The notes beneath the pieces were generated by a model that was given only the letters and a program-made list of their open reading frames with translations, was not told the origin of the DNA and did no database searches. A DNA stretch of 64,000 bases from contig OX336393.1 of NCBI GenBank assembly GCA_946902985.2, forward strand, positions 51,829,265-51,893,264, in the 5' to 3' direction. The position numbers and the translations under genes were made by a program. Below, one piece after another: positions 22,753-33,338 of the stretch; the first letter of the stretch is position 1, and every line of letters begins with the position of its first letter. This DNA comes from Meconema thalassinum. Taxonomy: Eukaryota > Arthropoda > Insecta > Orthoptera > Tettigoniidae.

Positions 22753-22770
22753 TGGCGCCCAGCTCAGGGG
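22753..22770 (+). promoter_or_regulatory. Primer-binding site
   Basis: TGGCGCCCAGCTCAGGGG lies five bases after the LTR end. TGGCGCCCA complements a tRNA 3' end terminating GGGCGCCA, as in many Gypsy-type elements. The downstream half does not let me name the tRNA. Confidence 0.8.
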
Positions 22771-23398
22771 CTTCGAAAAACTGGAATACCAGAGCAAATA
22801 CCAGGGAGTTGAATGCCATAATTCTGCCAAAATTGAAACTGAAAGTACATAGTGGAAATTAGTTTTATGATCATGTAACACAGATCGCGAATTGGAACAC
22901 CGTGTTTCTTGTGTGACTATGAATCAAGGCGATAAAATAATGGTGAACCAATATTTTGGCACGAACTATTGGAATTCCTATGGAACAAAGCAATTACGAG
23001 GATACTCGAGCTACTTGACTTACAAGTGGTATTGCAACCATTATTAATTTTTATTTTATTTTATGTATTGGAGTGGTGCCACACGCTTTGTTAATAATTT
23101 GTTCTACTTGTTTCCGGCTGATGATCATTGCTGACATCATTAAAAATAGAAGTATTTGTAGTAAATTTAAAATTTAAGTAATGGTAGAATCATAGACCTT
23201 CACCGATATAAACCAACACGCACTTGTATATGGTCGATCCCAAATGAAATGGGGCACTTTGTGTTTAGACATAAGTTTATTTTAAGGTAACGCCAGACAA
23301 TAAGAATGAGCATGTATGGTAAATGGTGGTTGTTTGTGGATGTTCTCGCTGTGCTTTGTTGGTGTGGTATTCTTATTTCTTGTGAAGTGTAGTGAAGC
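22771..23398 (+). other. Retrotransposon 5' leader
   Basis: About 630 untranslated bases between primer-binding site and gag start. This is where a packaging signal would be expected, but I can identify no specific structure. Confidence 0.6.
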
Positions 23399-26155
23399 AT
23401 GTCTGAAGGTAATATGGTGACTGTTGGTGACGTTAAGAAGATGTTTGAAATTCTTCAACATAAAATGGACAATTTGAATCAGGACATTGCAAATATTAAG
23501 GTCCAAACTAGATCTGCATTAGACCATATGTCTGAAACTGTTATTCAAAATCAGGGTGCAGTTGCTGAAGGTATCAGGGGGGAAATTGATACTATGCAAT
23601 CCTCCTTGAAGGCTATCAATGACAGTTCTAAAAGGGTAGAAAAGAAGGTTACCAGTGTAGAATCTAATATCGAAGATATCCAGGACGATAATAGAAAAAC
23701 ACAACTAGATATCAGTACATTACGGGCTAATGTTGGCTTGGTACAGGTTGCCCAAGAAAGAATCCAAAATAGTCAAACATCAATGCAAACTAGTCAGACA
23801 TCAATGCAAACTAGTCAAACATCAATCCAAACAGATCTTAACAATATGCAAACTAGTCAAACATCAATCCAAACAGATCTTAACAATATGCAAACTAGTC
23901 AAACATCAATCCAAACAGATCTTAACAATATTCAGACTAGTCAAAGGGGAATTGAGGAAACTGTAAAGGATGTAAACTCTAATGTAAGGATTATGCAATC
24001 CCAAATCAATGATTTAAGAACAGATGTGGGATTAATAGAATCCAGTCAAAATAAAATGGAGCTAGAGGTCCGGAAAATCGAATCTAGTCAAAATCAGACG
24101 GAGGTTAAGTTAATGGAGCTAGAAAAATCTAATAAAGAGTTTCAAGTTGAGATTAGACTAGACTTTGAAAAGAGTGTGAAGCTCAGTAAAAAAAATTTAG
24201 AAGCACTTCAGCTGCAGTTTTCCCATGACACTAATCAGACCCAGAATAGCCTGGAGCAGTTGAAATGTGAAATGGGGACACTCCGAGCTCAAGTCACTGA
24301 TCATACGAAACTTCTCAGGGATGATTTTGACATCGATTTGAAAGGGATCATAAGTGATAATATTGTAACATTTCGTCAAGATATTATGAAAATTAATGAG
24401 GAATGTTTTAAAGTTGAGAAATCTAAGTTAGAATCTAAACTTGCCACTGGTCTTGCAACTAATAGCAAAGACATAATAAATGTTAGGGAAGATCTAAGCA
24501 AAAGAATGGATGGAATTCAAAATACTCAGGTTAATAACATATCCGATTTAGAGAAACGTATTAACAGTGTTGAAACTAAAGTCGACCAAAGTAAGATAGA
24601 GTTAAATGAGGTCAGGGAGAAGAAAACTTCCGAGATTAATGAAATTAGAAAGGGTCTCGAGCAAATTAATCTAGAGGGGCATATCAATTTAGATACTCTA
24701 AAAGATCAATTGCGATCACTTTTACAGTCCGATTTTCGAGTTGTAGTTGAACAACCTGAAGTGATAGTACCTGATGGTAGGGAAAGGATGATGCAGGAAT
24801 CTTCCAACAACGAACCCAACGTTCGGCTCAGTCAAATGGAACATTCGAGTCCCATTCGAACAAGCAGGGAAACTTTTAGTTCTCCGAACCCCAACGTAGG
24901 CGTGGGTGATTATACTTCGAAATCATCGGAAAGGACACCGAATGTAACCATAATACGAAATTTTGATGACAAACCTAGGAAGTTTAGCAATTTGGATGGA
25001 ATGACACCAATCGAATTTGTCAGGACATTAAGAGATTACTTTTTGGAGTCACATGTGCCACGTGAGCGTGAGCTACGTATGGTGGAAAGGTTTCTCACCG
25101 ATGCTCCGTTACAATGGTTCAGGGCTTTTCGTTACACATTTGACAACTTTGAGCAGTTTTCGGAAGCCTTCATACAAAGATTTTGGTCGATCGAGGTCCA
25201 ACAGAATGTGAGATCAGAAGTCTATTCACGCAAGTACTCCAGTACAGGACCAACCAGCTATGCTGAATACTTTGCGTGTCAGTTAGCAAAACTCCGTTTT
25301 CTTCAGCCGCCGTTAACACAGGAAGAACTCCTTGAAGCTATCTCACGTCAATTGCCTGCGGAAGTAAGGAGATCTATTATTTCTTCCGGAGTATCGTCTT
25401 TAACGTCGTTAGATGACCTGTTACGTCGATTAGATCATATGAGTATGATGACGCAACCTACTATAGTCAAAAATGCCAGGCAGGAATCGAAAGTTGTAAA
25501 CGCGGTAATGATGAACCGTACACAGCAGACGGATCGTTTCGAACAAAGAAGAGATGATAGAATAGGTCCTATTAGAAATACCCATCAGGAAGAGAGGAGA
25601 TGGGAAAACCAACGTAGGGACGCCCAGGAGAGGCCTTGGCAACGTCGCTACGAGGAGAGAAATTTTTATCGAAGAGATAATGATCGAGACCGGAATGATC
25701 ATCGAGAAACGCCTTATGATAGGAATTACAGATATAATAGGAATGATAGAGATACCCGAGACAATAGAGATAACAGATATAATAGGAATGATAGAGATAC
25801 CCGAGACAATAGAGATAACAGATATAATAGGAATGATAGAGATACCCGAGACAATAGAGATAACATATATAATAGGAATGATAGAGATACCTGTGACAAC
25901 AGAGATAACAGACAAAATCAAGGGTACTCAAGATACAACAATTATCGAACGGAGGCGTCCGATAAAAAAGTGCAACAGGAGAGGCTCAAGAGAGGGCGAG
26001 ATAAGTCCACTGAGGTTGGACGAAGAAAATCGAAGGAAAGAAAGGATGAAAATCTAGATAAGTCACAACCCAGCACTAGCAGAGAAGGTCGGAGTTCAGA
26101 AAGAGCTCCGGGTCTAGAAAAAAAACGCCAATTTCCGGGCGAAATTAATAACTGA
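23399..26155 (+). CDS. gag: Gag polyprotein of Ty3/Gypsy retrotransposon
   Basis: Intact 918-codon frame starting ATG at 23399. Residues ~10-460 are heptad-rich coiled coil, including a 42-bp (14-residue, two-heptad) repeat QTSQTSIQTDLNN about three times near residues 125-180. Residues ~520-685 look like a retrotransposon capsid (GMTPIEFVRTLRDYF, APLQWFRAFR, QLPAEVRR). The tail has four 15-residue YNRNDRDTRDNRDN-type repeats (~778-840) and a basic end. No CCHC zinc knuckle is visible, so the Arg/Asp/Asn repeat may bind RNA instead (inference). It is longer than usual Gypsy Gag (often 300-500 residues). It ends TGA at 26153-26155, overlapping pol by 38 bases. Confidence 0.88.
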   Translation: MSEGNMVTVGDVKKMFEILQHKMDNLNQDIANIKVQTRSALDHMSETVIQNQGAVAEGIRGEIDTMQSSLKAINDSSKRVEKKVTSVESNIEDIQDDNRKTQLDISTLRANVGLVQVAQERIQNSQTSMQTSQTSMQTSQTSIQTDLNNMQTSQTSIQTDLNNMQTSQTSIQTDLNNIQTSQRGIEETVKDVNSNVRIMQSQINDLRTDVGLIESSQNKMELEVRKIESSQNQTEVKLMELEKSNKEFQVEIRLDFEKSVKLSKKNLEALQLQFSHDTNQTQNSLEQLKCEMGTLRAQVTDHTKLLRDDFDIDLKGIISDNIVTFRQDIMKINEECFKVEKSKLESKLATGLATNSKDIINVREDLSKRMDGIQNTQVNNISDLEKRINSVETKVDQSKIELNEVREKKTSEINEIRKGLEQINLEGHINLDTLKDQLRSLLQSDFRVVVEQPEVIVPDGRERMMQESSNNEPNVRLSQMEHSSPIRTSRETFSSPNPNVGVGDYTSKSSERTPNVTIIRNFDDKPRKFSNLDGMTPIEFVRTLRDYFLESHVPRERELRMVERFLTDAPLQWFRAFRYTFDNFEQFSEAFIQRFWSIEVQQNVRSEVYSRKYSSTGPTSYAEYFACQLAKLRFLQPPLTQEELLEAISRQLPAEVRRSIISSGVSSLTSLDDLLRRLDHMSMMTQPTIVKNARQESKVVNAVMMNRTQQTDRFEQRRDDRIGPIRNTHQEERRWENQRRDAQERPWQRRYEERNFYRRDNDRDRNDHRETPYDRNYRYNRNDRDTRDNRDNRYNRNDRDTRDNRDNRYNRNDRDTRDNRDNIYNRNDRDTCDNRDNRQNQGYSRYNNYRTEASDKKVQQERLKRGRDKSTEVGRRKSKERKDENLDKSQPSTSREGRSSERAPGLEKKRQFPGEINN
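26118..26155 (+). promoter_or_regulatory. gag-pol overlap with A8 run, probable +1 shift site
   Basis: The pol frame opens just after TAG at 26115-26117 and gag stops at 26153-26155. Pol lies in the +1 (equivalently -2) frame of gag. The overlap starts with eight A (26118-26125) read in gag as GAA AAA AAA CGC. The retroviral -1 heptamer A AAA AAC is present but in the wrong phase for a -1 shift. A Ty3-style +1 shift is plausible; a one-base indel in this copy is the alternative. Confidence 0.6.
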
Positions 26156-29100
26156 TGTTGCCACGCATTCCTCTGATATCACGATTTTTGAAATATTTGA
26201 AGCTACTGACGAAGACCTTCTATTTGAACCAGAAACGAAACCGAGAGGAAGGGTAGTTGAACTTCCCGTTATTGATATACTAATTGGTCTACAACATTGT
26301 AAAGCCTTGATGGACACAGGTGCTATGATCTCAATAGTTGACGAGGACTGTTTTGAGAGATTGAAACCAGAAAATCAATTTACCATTCTTCCAGCATCTC
26401 CAACAAAAATTCGTGGGATATTTAAGGATAAAACTATGAAATGCAAAGTGCAGATTCTAATGAAATTCTGGATCAATGAGAGAAGTTACGAACATATTTT
26501 CATAGTCGTTAAGAATATTAATTTTGACGTCATACTAGGCATCGATTTTATTACTCAAGCTAGATTAATCATCGACATGGACAAAGGAATAATAAGATTC
26601 AAGGAAGAAAGTACAGAGGATGTAGTGATGGAAGAAATGGATGGAAACGAAATTAATAGAGATATCCCTGGAATGGAAATCCTAGATCACGTAGTTGAAG
26701 AAACTGAGCAAGTGAGGGAACAATATACCTTGAAAGCCGAGGGATTTAAAAATGTGAAAGAAGAATTTGACGACTTGATTTGTCAGTTTGCGGACATCTT
26801 CGATGATAAACCTGGTTTGATTAGAGACTTCAAGTACCAGATTAGGCTAATAGATGAATCCCCTTATCAAGCCAAGCTTTATCCTATCCCAGAAAAATAC
26901 CATGATGAGGTCAAAGAGATCATAGATAAAATGGAGAGAGATGGTATAATAAAAAAACAGGCTTCTTCGTATTTGAATCCAATAACTGTGGTAAAGAAAG
27001 CGAACGGACAATTGAGACTTTGTTTAGACGCCAGGAAGATCAACACGAGAATCATGTTAGAAACTGACCGTCCACCAAAAATTAGAGAACTTTTGAAAAA
27101 GTTCAAAGGTAAAGCGTGTTTTAGTGTCCTAGACCTAACCGCTTCCTTTTATCAAGTAGAGCTGGAGGAAGATAGCCGGCAATACACCGGATTCTTATTC
27201 GATCAGACCACGTATGTTTTCTGTCGCGTTCCTTTTGGAATGGTGAATAGCGGTCCGGCCTTGATCAGAGCCCTTGATAGCAAATTAACGGAAAGCGTGA
27301 AACAAAACGTTATCTGCTATATCGATGACTTGATAATCTCTTCAGCGAATGTTCAAGAACACCTTGTGCACTTGAAACAGCTATTCGAGAATTTAAGAGA
27401 GGCCAATATTAAGGTCAACATGCATAAGTGTCAATTCATGCATGAATCTATCAAGTTTCTTGGCCATACTATTGATCAGTTTGGGTATCACCCAAACTTG
27501 AAGAAGATAGACGCCATTTCAAGATTTCCTCGTCCCGCAAAAGTAAAGCAGCTCCGTGAGTTTCTGGGTATGTGCCAGTTCTTGAGTAGCCACTGTCCGG
27601 GATACTCAACTACTATGGCCCCTTTGTATGAAGCATTAAAGAAAAATAATAAATGGAAATGGACAGAGGATACGAATAGGGCATTTGAAGAGGCCAAGCT
27701 CATGCTCCAAAATTGTGTTAAGCTGGAATATCCTGAGTTTGATCGGATTTTTTACATCGAGTCTGATGCTTCAAAAGTAGGTATTAGTGCTGTCCTCTAT
27801 CAAAAGGACGAGGAGGGGAGGAAGCATTACTTGGACTTCCACAGCAGAAAGCTGCAGGAACACGAAAAGAATTATTTCACCTCTGAGCTCGAAGCTTTGG
27901 CATTCATATCTGCTCTTCAAAAGTGGAAGAAACTTCTGATAGGACATCGAGTGGTTATTATCACGGATCATAGAGCGCTTCAGTTCATGATGCAAACCGA
28001 CCTTTCCAGTGACAGATTGACGAGGTGGACATTGTTTCTCCAGCAGTTCAATGCCACCATCGTGCATCAGCCTGGAAAAGATAATCTGCTCGCGGATGCA
28101 CTCTCAAGAAATCCAGTTAGTAAAATCGAGATTAACACTGTACAGTTGGAGAGGGAACACGAACTTACCCTGGAGAAGCTAAAGAAGATAGCGGTGTCAC
28201 AGAAGAGACACACCCCAACTAGACATATGTACAGGTTTTTGAGAGGTGCAATGGACCATACCGATCTTGATTACGAGCAGACTAGGAAGCGATCTGAGAA
28301 ATTCCTGGTGTGTGATGACGTCGTTTGTAAATACATTGACCGAGAGAGGACGAAAATTAGAATTGTAGTCCCTCCTAAACTGATAAATGGGTTGGTGTGG
28401 TTAGCTCACTGCACCATTGGCCATGGGGGTGTCGACAAAACGTTTAGAACGTTATTGGAAACATTCACCTGGACCAAGATGCGGGGCACTATAGCAGCCA
28501 TTATCAGATCATGCCAGGAGTGCCAACGAGGGAAATACCCGTCGGCGTTATCAAAAGAGAGACCTCGAGCCATTATTCCAGAAAGGCCGAGAGAGCTAAT
28601 GGCTTGCGATATCTTCGGTCCTTGCCCGAAGGGAGCTAGGGGAAACCAGTTTCTCCTAGTCACGATCGATGTATTCTCTAAATACGTGACTCTCGACCCT
28701 ATGCAGAGGGCTACTACAGCTCAAGTCCTTAGTCGTCTTGAAAACAGTGTGTTTTCAAAGGCAGGAAAACCTGTAACTCTCCTATCGGATCACGGAGCTC
28801 AATTCACTTCGATGGAATTTGAGAATGCCATGATTAGACTTGGTGTCAAGCACGTGTTTTCTAGCGTTAGATATCCGGAATCTAACGTCTCGGAACGTGT
28901 TATGGCAGAAATTAGCAAGTTCGCGAGAATTTACTGTCCTGAGGATCATGCGAGCTGGGTCAAGTTCATCCCACTCATGGAAAGATGCATGAATTCCACA
29001 TTCCATGAGAGCTTATCAGATATACCTATGGTTGTTCACCATAATAAGAGGCCAGAAAGAGCCTGGACAGAGATCGTGAGATTTCTACCTAAGGACAGGG

Positions 29101-29417
29101 AGCCTACAGTCCAAGAAAGAATTAATTCAGCTAGAGAAAGCTTGATGGATGCAGCCGAGAAGCGGCATAAACGAATCAGAAATAAAAGATATCGGCCACC
29201 GATGAGAGTAGGCGAGATGATTCTCGTCAAGAAACCGACGAAAGCAGATGTGGCTAAGAAGCAATTCACCAAGTTTTCCTATGTCTTCCACGGACCCTAT
29301 AAGATTGCTAGGTCGTTCGGAAATAATTGTTATGAGGTAGTAAGCCTAAATGGAAGAGAAATGATAGGTCGTTTCAATGCAAAAAACCTGAAAAGATATG
29401 TGCAGAAGATAGACTGA
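26118..29417 (+). CDS. pol: Pol polyprotein: protease, RT, RNase H, integrase
   Basis: Reached by frameshift. The first in-frame ATG is 26310; numbering below counts 26307 as codon 1. Protease: LMDTGAMISIVD with ILGIDF downstream. RT: SVLDLTASF (Asp276) and YIDD (338-341). RNase H: IESDAS (Asp487), SELEALA and ITDHRAL. Integrase: zinc-binding H...H...CQECQ, then Asp768 (MACDIFGP), Asp828 (LLSDHGAQF) and Glu863 (NVSERV), a D-35-E spacing. A GPY-type module follows (FHGPYKI). Order PR-RT-RH-IN places it in Ty3/Gypsy. All catalytic residues are present with no internal stop. No env ORF follows. Confidence 0.93.
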   Translation, partial: KKNANFRAKLITDVATHSSDITIFEIFEATDEDLLFEPETKPRGRVVELPVIDILIGLQHCKALMDTGAMISIVDEDCFERLKPENQFTILPASPTKIRGIFKDKTMKCKVQILMKFWINERSYEHIFIVVKNINFDVILGIDFITQARLIIDMDKGIIRFKEESTEDVVMEEMDGNEINRDIPGMEILDHVVEETEQVREQYTLKAEGFKNVKEEFDDLICQFADIFDDKPGLIRDFKYQIRLIDESPYQAKLYPIPEKYHDEVKEIIDKMERDGIIKKQASSYLNPITVVKKANGQLRLCLDARKINTRIMLETDRPPKIRELLKKFKGKACFSVLDLTASFYQVELEEDSRQYTGFLFDQTTYVFCRVPFGMVNSGPALIRALDSKLTESVKQNVICYIDDLIISSANVQEHLVHLKQLFENLREANIKVNMHKCQFMHESIKFLGHTIDQFGYHPNLKKIDAISRFPRPAKVKQLREFLGMCQFLSSHCPGYSTTMAPLYEALKKNNKWKWTEDTNRAFEEAKLMLQNCVKLEYPEFDRIFYIESDASKVGISAVLYQKDEEGRKHYLDFHSRKLQEHEKNYFTSELEALAFISALQKWKKLLIGHRVVIITDHRALQFMMQTDLSSDRLTRWTLFLQQFNATIVHQPGKDNLLADALSRNPVSKIEINTVQLEREHELTLEKLKKIAVSQKRHTPTRHMYRFLRGAMDHTDLDYEQTRKRSEKFLVCDDVVCKYIDRERTKIRIVVPPKLINGLVWLAHCTIGHGGVDKTFRTLLETFTWTKMRGTIAAIIRSCQECQRGKYPSALSKERPRAIIPERPRELMACDIFGPCPKGARGNQFLLVTIDVFSKYVTLDPMQRATTAQVLSRLENSVFSKAGKPVTLLSDHGAQFTSMEFENAMIRLGVKHVFSSVRYPESNVSERVMAEISKFARIYCPEDHASWVKFIPLMERCMNSTFHESLSDIPMVVHHNKRPERAWTEIVRFLPKDREPTVQERINSARESLMDAAEKRHKRIRNKRYRPPMRVGEMILVKKPTKADVAKKQFTKFSYVFHGPYKIARSFGNNCYEVVSLNGREMIGRFNAKNLKRYVQKID

Positions 29418-29500
29418 GTGTTGACTGAATAATGCTACATATGCTGAGATTACCTGGAATGGTGTAAATAAAAGTTGAGGAGACTTTTATTTAAGGTATC

Positions 29501-29510
29501 AAAGGGAAAA
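29501..29510 (+). promoter_or_regulatory. Candidate polypurine tract
   Basis: AAAGGGAAAA directly precedes TGCACCATTATTC, 84 bases after the pol stop. Plus-strand priming tracts sit immediately before the 3' LTR in Gypsy elements. This placement is the main reason for starting the LTR at 29511. Confidence 0.6.
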
Positions 29511-32500
29511 TGCACCATTATTCATAAAAGGGCTTAAGTACAGACATGGTTACAGTATTTTGGGAACGCCCTGTAACTTTTTAACTAGCCTCTGAAGTCG
29601 ATCATAACAGCTGGTCTGCAGCAAGGAAAGGTCATGCTATCAAGAAAGAGATCGGCAGAGCTCGTGTTTCCGACGAGAAACCCGAAGGTCATCGATAATA
29701 ACCATGTTGACTGTGTCTAACACCATATCGATCGATTCACCTGAGAGTGATTAATACAAATTAAAGCATATTTAGCGCTATATGTAAGCAGCTACATACG
29801 TCTGTGTGTATATTTCCATGGCAGAAAGCTATTATTAAGAAAGTATGAAGAACAGAAGATGATATGTTAACTCACTGCTGATTACGTTTCGACTGCGATA
29901 TATTTCGTATCGAGTCATGACGTGTGAGGAAGTGGGGGAAGCAGATGTGAGACTCAGGCGACCTCGTGCAGAGCGCAATGAGTATAGAACTTGACAGCGT
30001 AGAGGTTCGAGCTGGAAATCAGTGAAAGTAAAATCGCCAGCTAACGGGAGTTTTAAAAACGTGTGACCGTGCTGAAGTGTATGCTAGTTCGTTCAGCATT
30101 CTACGTGAAGTAGAAACGTGTTTAATAGGGCTCAGACATGGTCTTAAACATGTAATAGTTTATCTCTGCGACCGTGTTTTTACAGCAACTAACGGGCCAT
30201 GCGGATGGATACTTTTATAATCCCGACCGCGAGCTCAGCCGTGATGTGTCACGAAACTCTGCATATAATCCGTCGTGGAAATGCAGCCTAGACTTGATTC
30301 ATTCTTCACAGTGATTATACTTTTTGAAAAGAGTACATTCTCAAGCAAGGTGTCAGAGGGAAGGAACAATATGAAGCTTATATCCACTACGATGGTAGGC
30401 TAAATTGATTTAAGAATACTGCATTAGCAGGGTGCAGCGGGGACTTGTTGAAGGCAACTTTCATTTAGCATGAAGTGTGCACGCGACTCTCGTGTTGTAA
30501 GGGGCCGCGTCGACCCTCGTGAACTTGTTCACACGCGCGTTCACATATTGGAACTTGTTAGTGACTGTTCGAGTTCACCTTCGCGTCGTGACGAGTTGAT
30601 AAACTGTGTGCGGTCCATCCGTTGGTGTTCGAATATGTATGGGAAGATATCGCCAGGATATGTTGGAACTATTTCGACCGACCGGGCGTGGTTCGAGCCT
30701 GGGAGGACTTTGGTTCGTTCTATGGAAACCCAGTTGAAGTCCAGCATATTTTCTCTTGGTCCGGAGCTGATTATGGCCAACGATATCCTTTTTTCCTCAT
30801 CTAGATTCGCCAAAGGTACTGATCACTTCAACTTGTTACAGTAGTGTAGCGTGGACATTTAGAAATACCACTTTGCCATATTTGATTTTGTAGTTTAAAT
30901 GGGTGAGTAGAAAGTGCAGGTTCGATGTTTATTTCGAAACTGACCTTCTATGATGCCAGGATTTTGACTCATAAAAATGAGTGCATCCTTTGTGTAATTT
31001 TGATGAATAAATTAATCATTTCAGTAGTATTTTACAGTATTTAAACTAATATGCTCATTCTTATTTGTCGAGAAGTAAATGTAGGAAGAAGATTTACAGT
31101 TTTTCTTGTGTAAGAACATTTTAGTAACACAATTTTCTTTTGAGAACTTTGGTTGAGTTTTCATATTCTAGTGCATTGTTCTTTAAGCACTTTCGCTTGG
31201 ATTATCGTATTCTTTGAAGGGAATTTTCCTGTTCGGATTCTGATTACGATATTAGGAAGTTTTCGGACCCAGTTATTCTAAATGCTAAATATAGTCCTTG
31301 GACTATATTTTCTTCAGTTTTTTTAATAACAGATTTAACTTGTGTTTTCTGAGCGTGATTTTCGAAATGGATTGCCTAATGGGTCATTAGTCGCTTAGCC
31401 TTTGTTGCTAACCTAGATCCATGCTGTAGGTCTAATCCATCTACATTTTCGCATTCGGGAAATTCAGGGAGGATCTTATTTTGAGATTGAATTTATTTTT
31501 ATAGATCACTTTACAACCTCAGTTTGTGTGGTTGGGCAGCGTTATATACAGTTTATTTATTTTTCTTATGAAGTTAACACTGGATTAAATTGATATCATT
31601 GCCTTTAGTGCAATAGTTTTTCTCTATTAAGAGGGTATTTGAACGACATCCAAATTTGCGAGGATAATCCCAGGGACGACTTACTATAAGTCATACGTTT
31701 AAGAATTATGGATCATGTAATGAATCAATGTAAGGCAAGTTTTTAAAGTTAGGTGGAATATTTCTGAAATCCACTGGGCTTTGTTGGTAATCTGTTACGG
31801 GATCATATTTTTCTTGTTCAGGATTTTTACCATAAACAGCTGATTTGCATAATTGTGGATTTATAACAGTAAGGCTCCTATTATAGGTGCATGTTGGACT
31901 TTAGAGAGGCATATACTATGAGTAATGTCTTTGTGTTTAAGTATATTGATGCAATGCTTTGTAAAGCATATTTTTCTTGTTGAGGATTGAGCCAGGTGTG
32001 CCAATCAGGATTAGATTGATTGGGGTTTTAACCCAGAGAGGTGTTGTTTTAACCTAGTATGGTTAATATTTGGTCATAGTTAACTTTATCGCTGTTATCG
32101 TGAAAATGCCTGTGTGAAGATTAATATTTTTCTGAGCAGTATTATTGGGAATCTTGAGTGGATATCCGGTTAAATATTTCCAGTAAAACTAATATAACAA
32201 TTTTGCCATAAGATGTATGTTTAATAAGGAAACCGATAACTATTTAAGACTGACTTTATGATTAATTTTTGCTTAGCTTAACTGTTCGGCAGAATTACCC
32301 TAAAACAAGAAATGAAATAATATTAAACAGAAAGGAATGTCGTGACATCAAGTCAGTGGGAAGAGAATAATTGAAATTATTCTGGAATTTTGTGTAAATT
32401 ATATTCTGTAAATAGACCATATGAATTTCTTCGTTCAATAACAAGAACATATAAAGTTACTGAAGATGTCGTGTAGGATTAGTAATTATAACCAGGATAT

Positions 32501-33108
32501 TTTTGTATAAGATGTTATTTCCGTTAAGGAACCGAAATTAATTTAATGTATTCAAGTCTTATAATATTTCTCTTTTTGTAAATACTTACCCTATGGGATT
32601 GATCATTATTATTATTAATATGCCTTATATTTTAATCAGCTAAAAGTTAGTTGTGATAATGGGTAATTTTTTTTTTGAAAAACAATCCAATATAATCAAT
32701 GAGATTTTTTTTTTTTTTTTGATTGGTCGTGGTATCGACGAAATTGATATTTTTCTGTCTTGTTCATTCTTACAATAAACTACTTTATCACTCGGTTTTA
32801 ATTATTGCGTGATGCTTTATAGAGGTGATGGAAGGGTGTATTAAGGGGGCCATCGCTAGGTATTTTAGTGTTTACCACACCTTTGAGATTCTTTCTTCCT
32901 CTTGAAGAATTCTTGTGTTTTTGAGCTAGTCTTTTCTTTTTCTGAGCCTTGGTCAGTCTTAATACATCCTGTTAGGTATTCGAGTGGCCCTATTATCCCT
33001 GTGTCTGTTGGTAGAACTTGGGGGGTCTTTAGAGCCGGGGCATTTTCAGGTTCTACGATCCAGCTGCTATCCAGGGATTCAACAGGTATTGGTAGGTAAA
33101 AGGGTACA
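29511..33108 (+). repeat. Inferred giant 3' LTR (~3.6 kb)
   Basis: Begins TGCACC after a purine tract and ends GGGTACA; TGCACC and the reverse of the end, TGTACCC, form short inverted termini. The last 292 bases match the 5' remnant at more than 99%. AATAAA at 32773-32778 fits a poly(A) signal ending R, making the shared 292 bases U5. The following GTACC belongs to a SINE broken at GTAC, matching the GTAC duplication of the related insertion at 13761. Short frames (e.g. 30592-30804) show no domain. If wrong, the LTR is just 32817-33108 and 29418-32816 is 3' noncoding DNA. Confidence 0.55.
32773..32778 (+). terminator. Candidate poly(A) signal in 3' LTR
   Basis: AATAAA followed by a T-rich, TG-containing stretch (CGGTTTTAATTATTGCGTGATG). 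It is placed where R would end if 32817-33108 is U5. Confidence 0.5.
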
Positions 33109-33338
33109 GTACCATCCCGGCATTTGCCCGAAGACGAAGTGGGAAACCACGGAAAACCACTTCGAGGATGGCTGAGGTGGGAATCGAACCCCCTCTACTC
33201 ATTTGGAACACCCGAGGCTGAGTAGACCCCGTTTCAGTCCTCATACCACTTTTTCAAATTTCGTGGCAGAGCCGGGAATCGAACCCAGGATCTCCGGGGC
33301 GGCAGCTAACCATGCTGACCGCTACGCTACGGAGGCGA
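33109..33338 (-). mobile_element. tRNA-headed SINE broken at GTAC
   Basis: Minus-strand SINE: head CGTAGCGTAGCGGTCAGCATG and GGGTTCGATTCCCGGCTCTGCC, body TTTTCCGTGGTTTCCCACTT, ending CCGGGATGGTAC. Intact relatives continue past GGTACC, so this copy was cut at the point where the LTR ends, as expected if the retrotransposon inserted here. Confidence 0.8.

Noticed and set aside
30470..30844. env or third ORF downstream of pol
   Set aside because: 124 codons with no signal peptide, membrane segment or envelope motif; competing frames overlap it.
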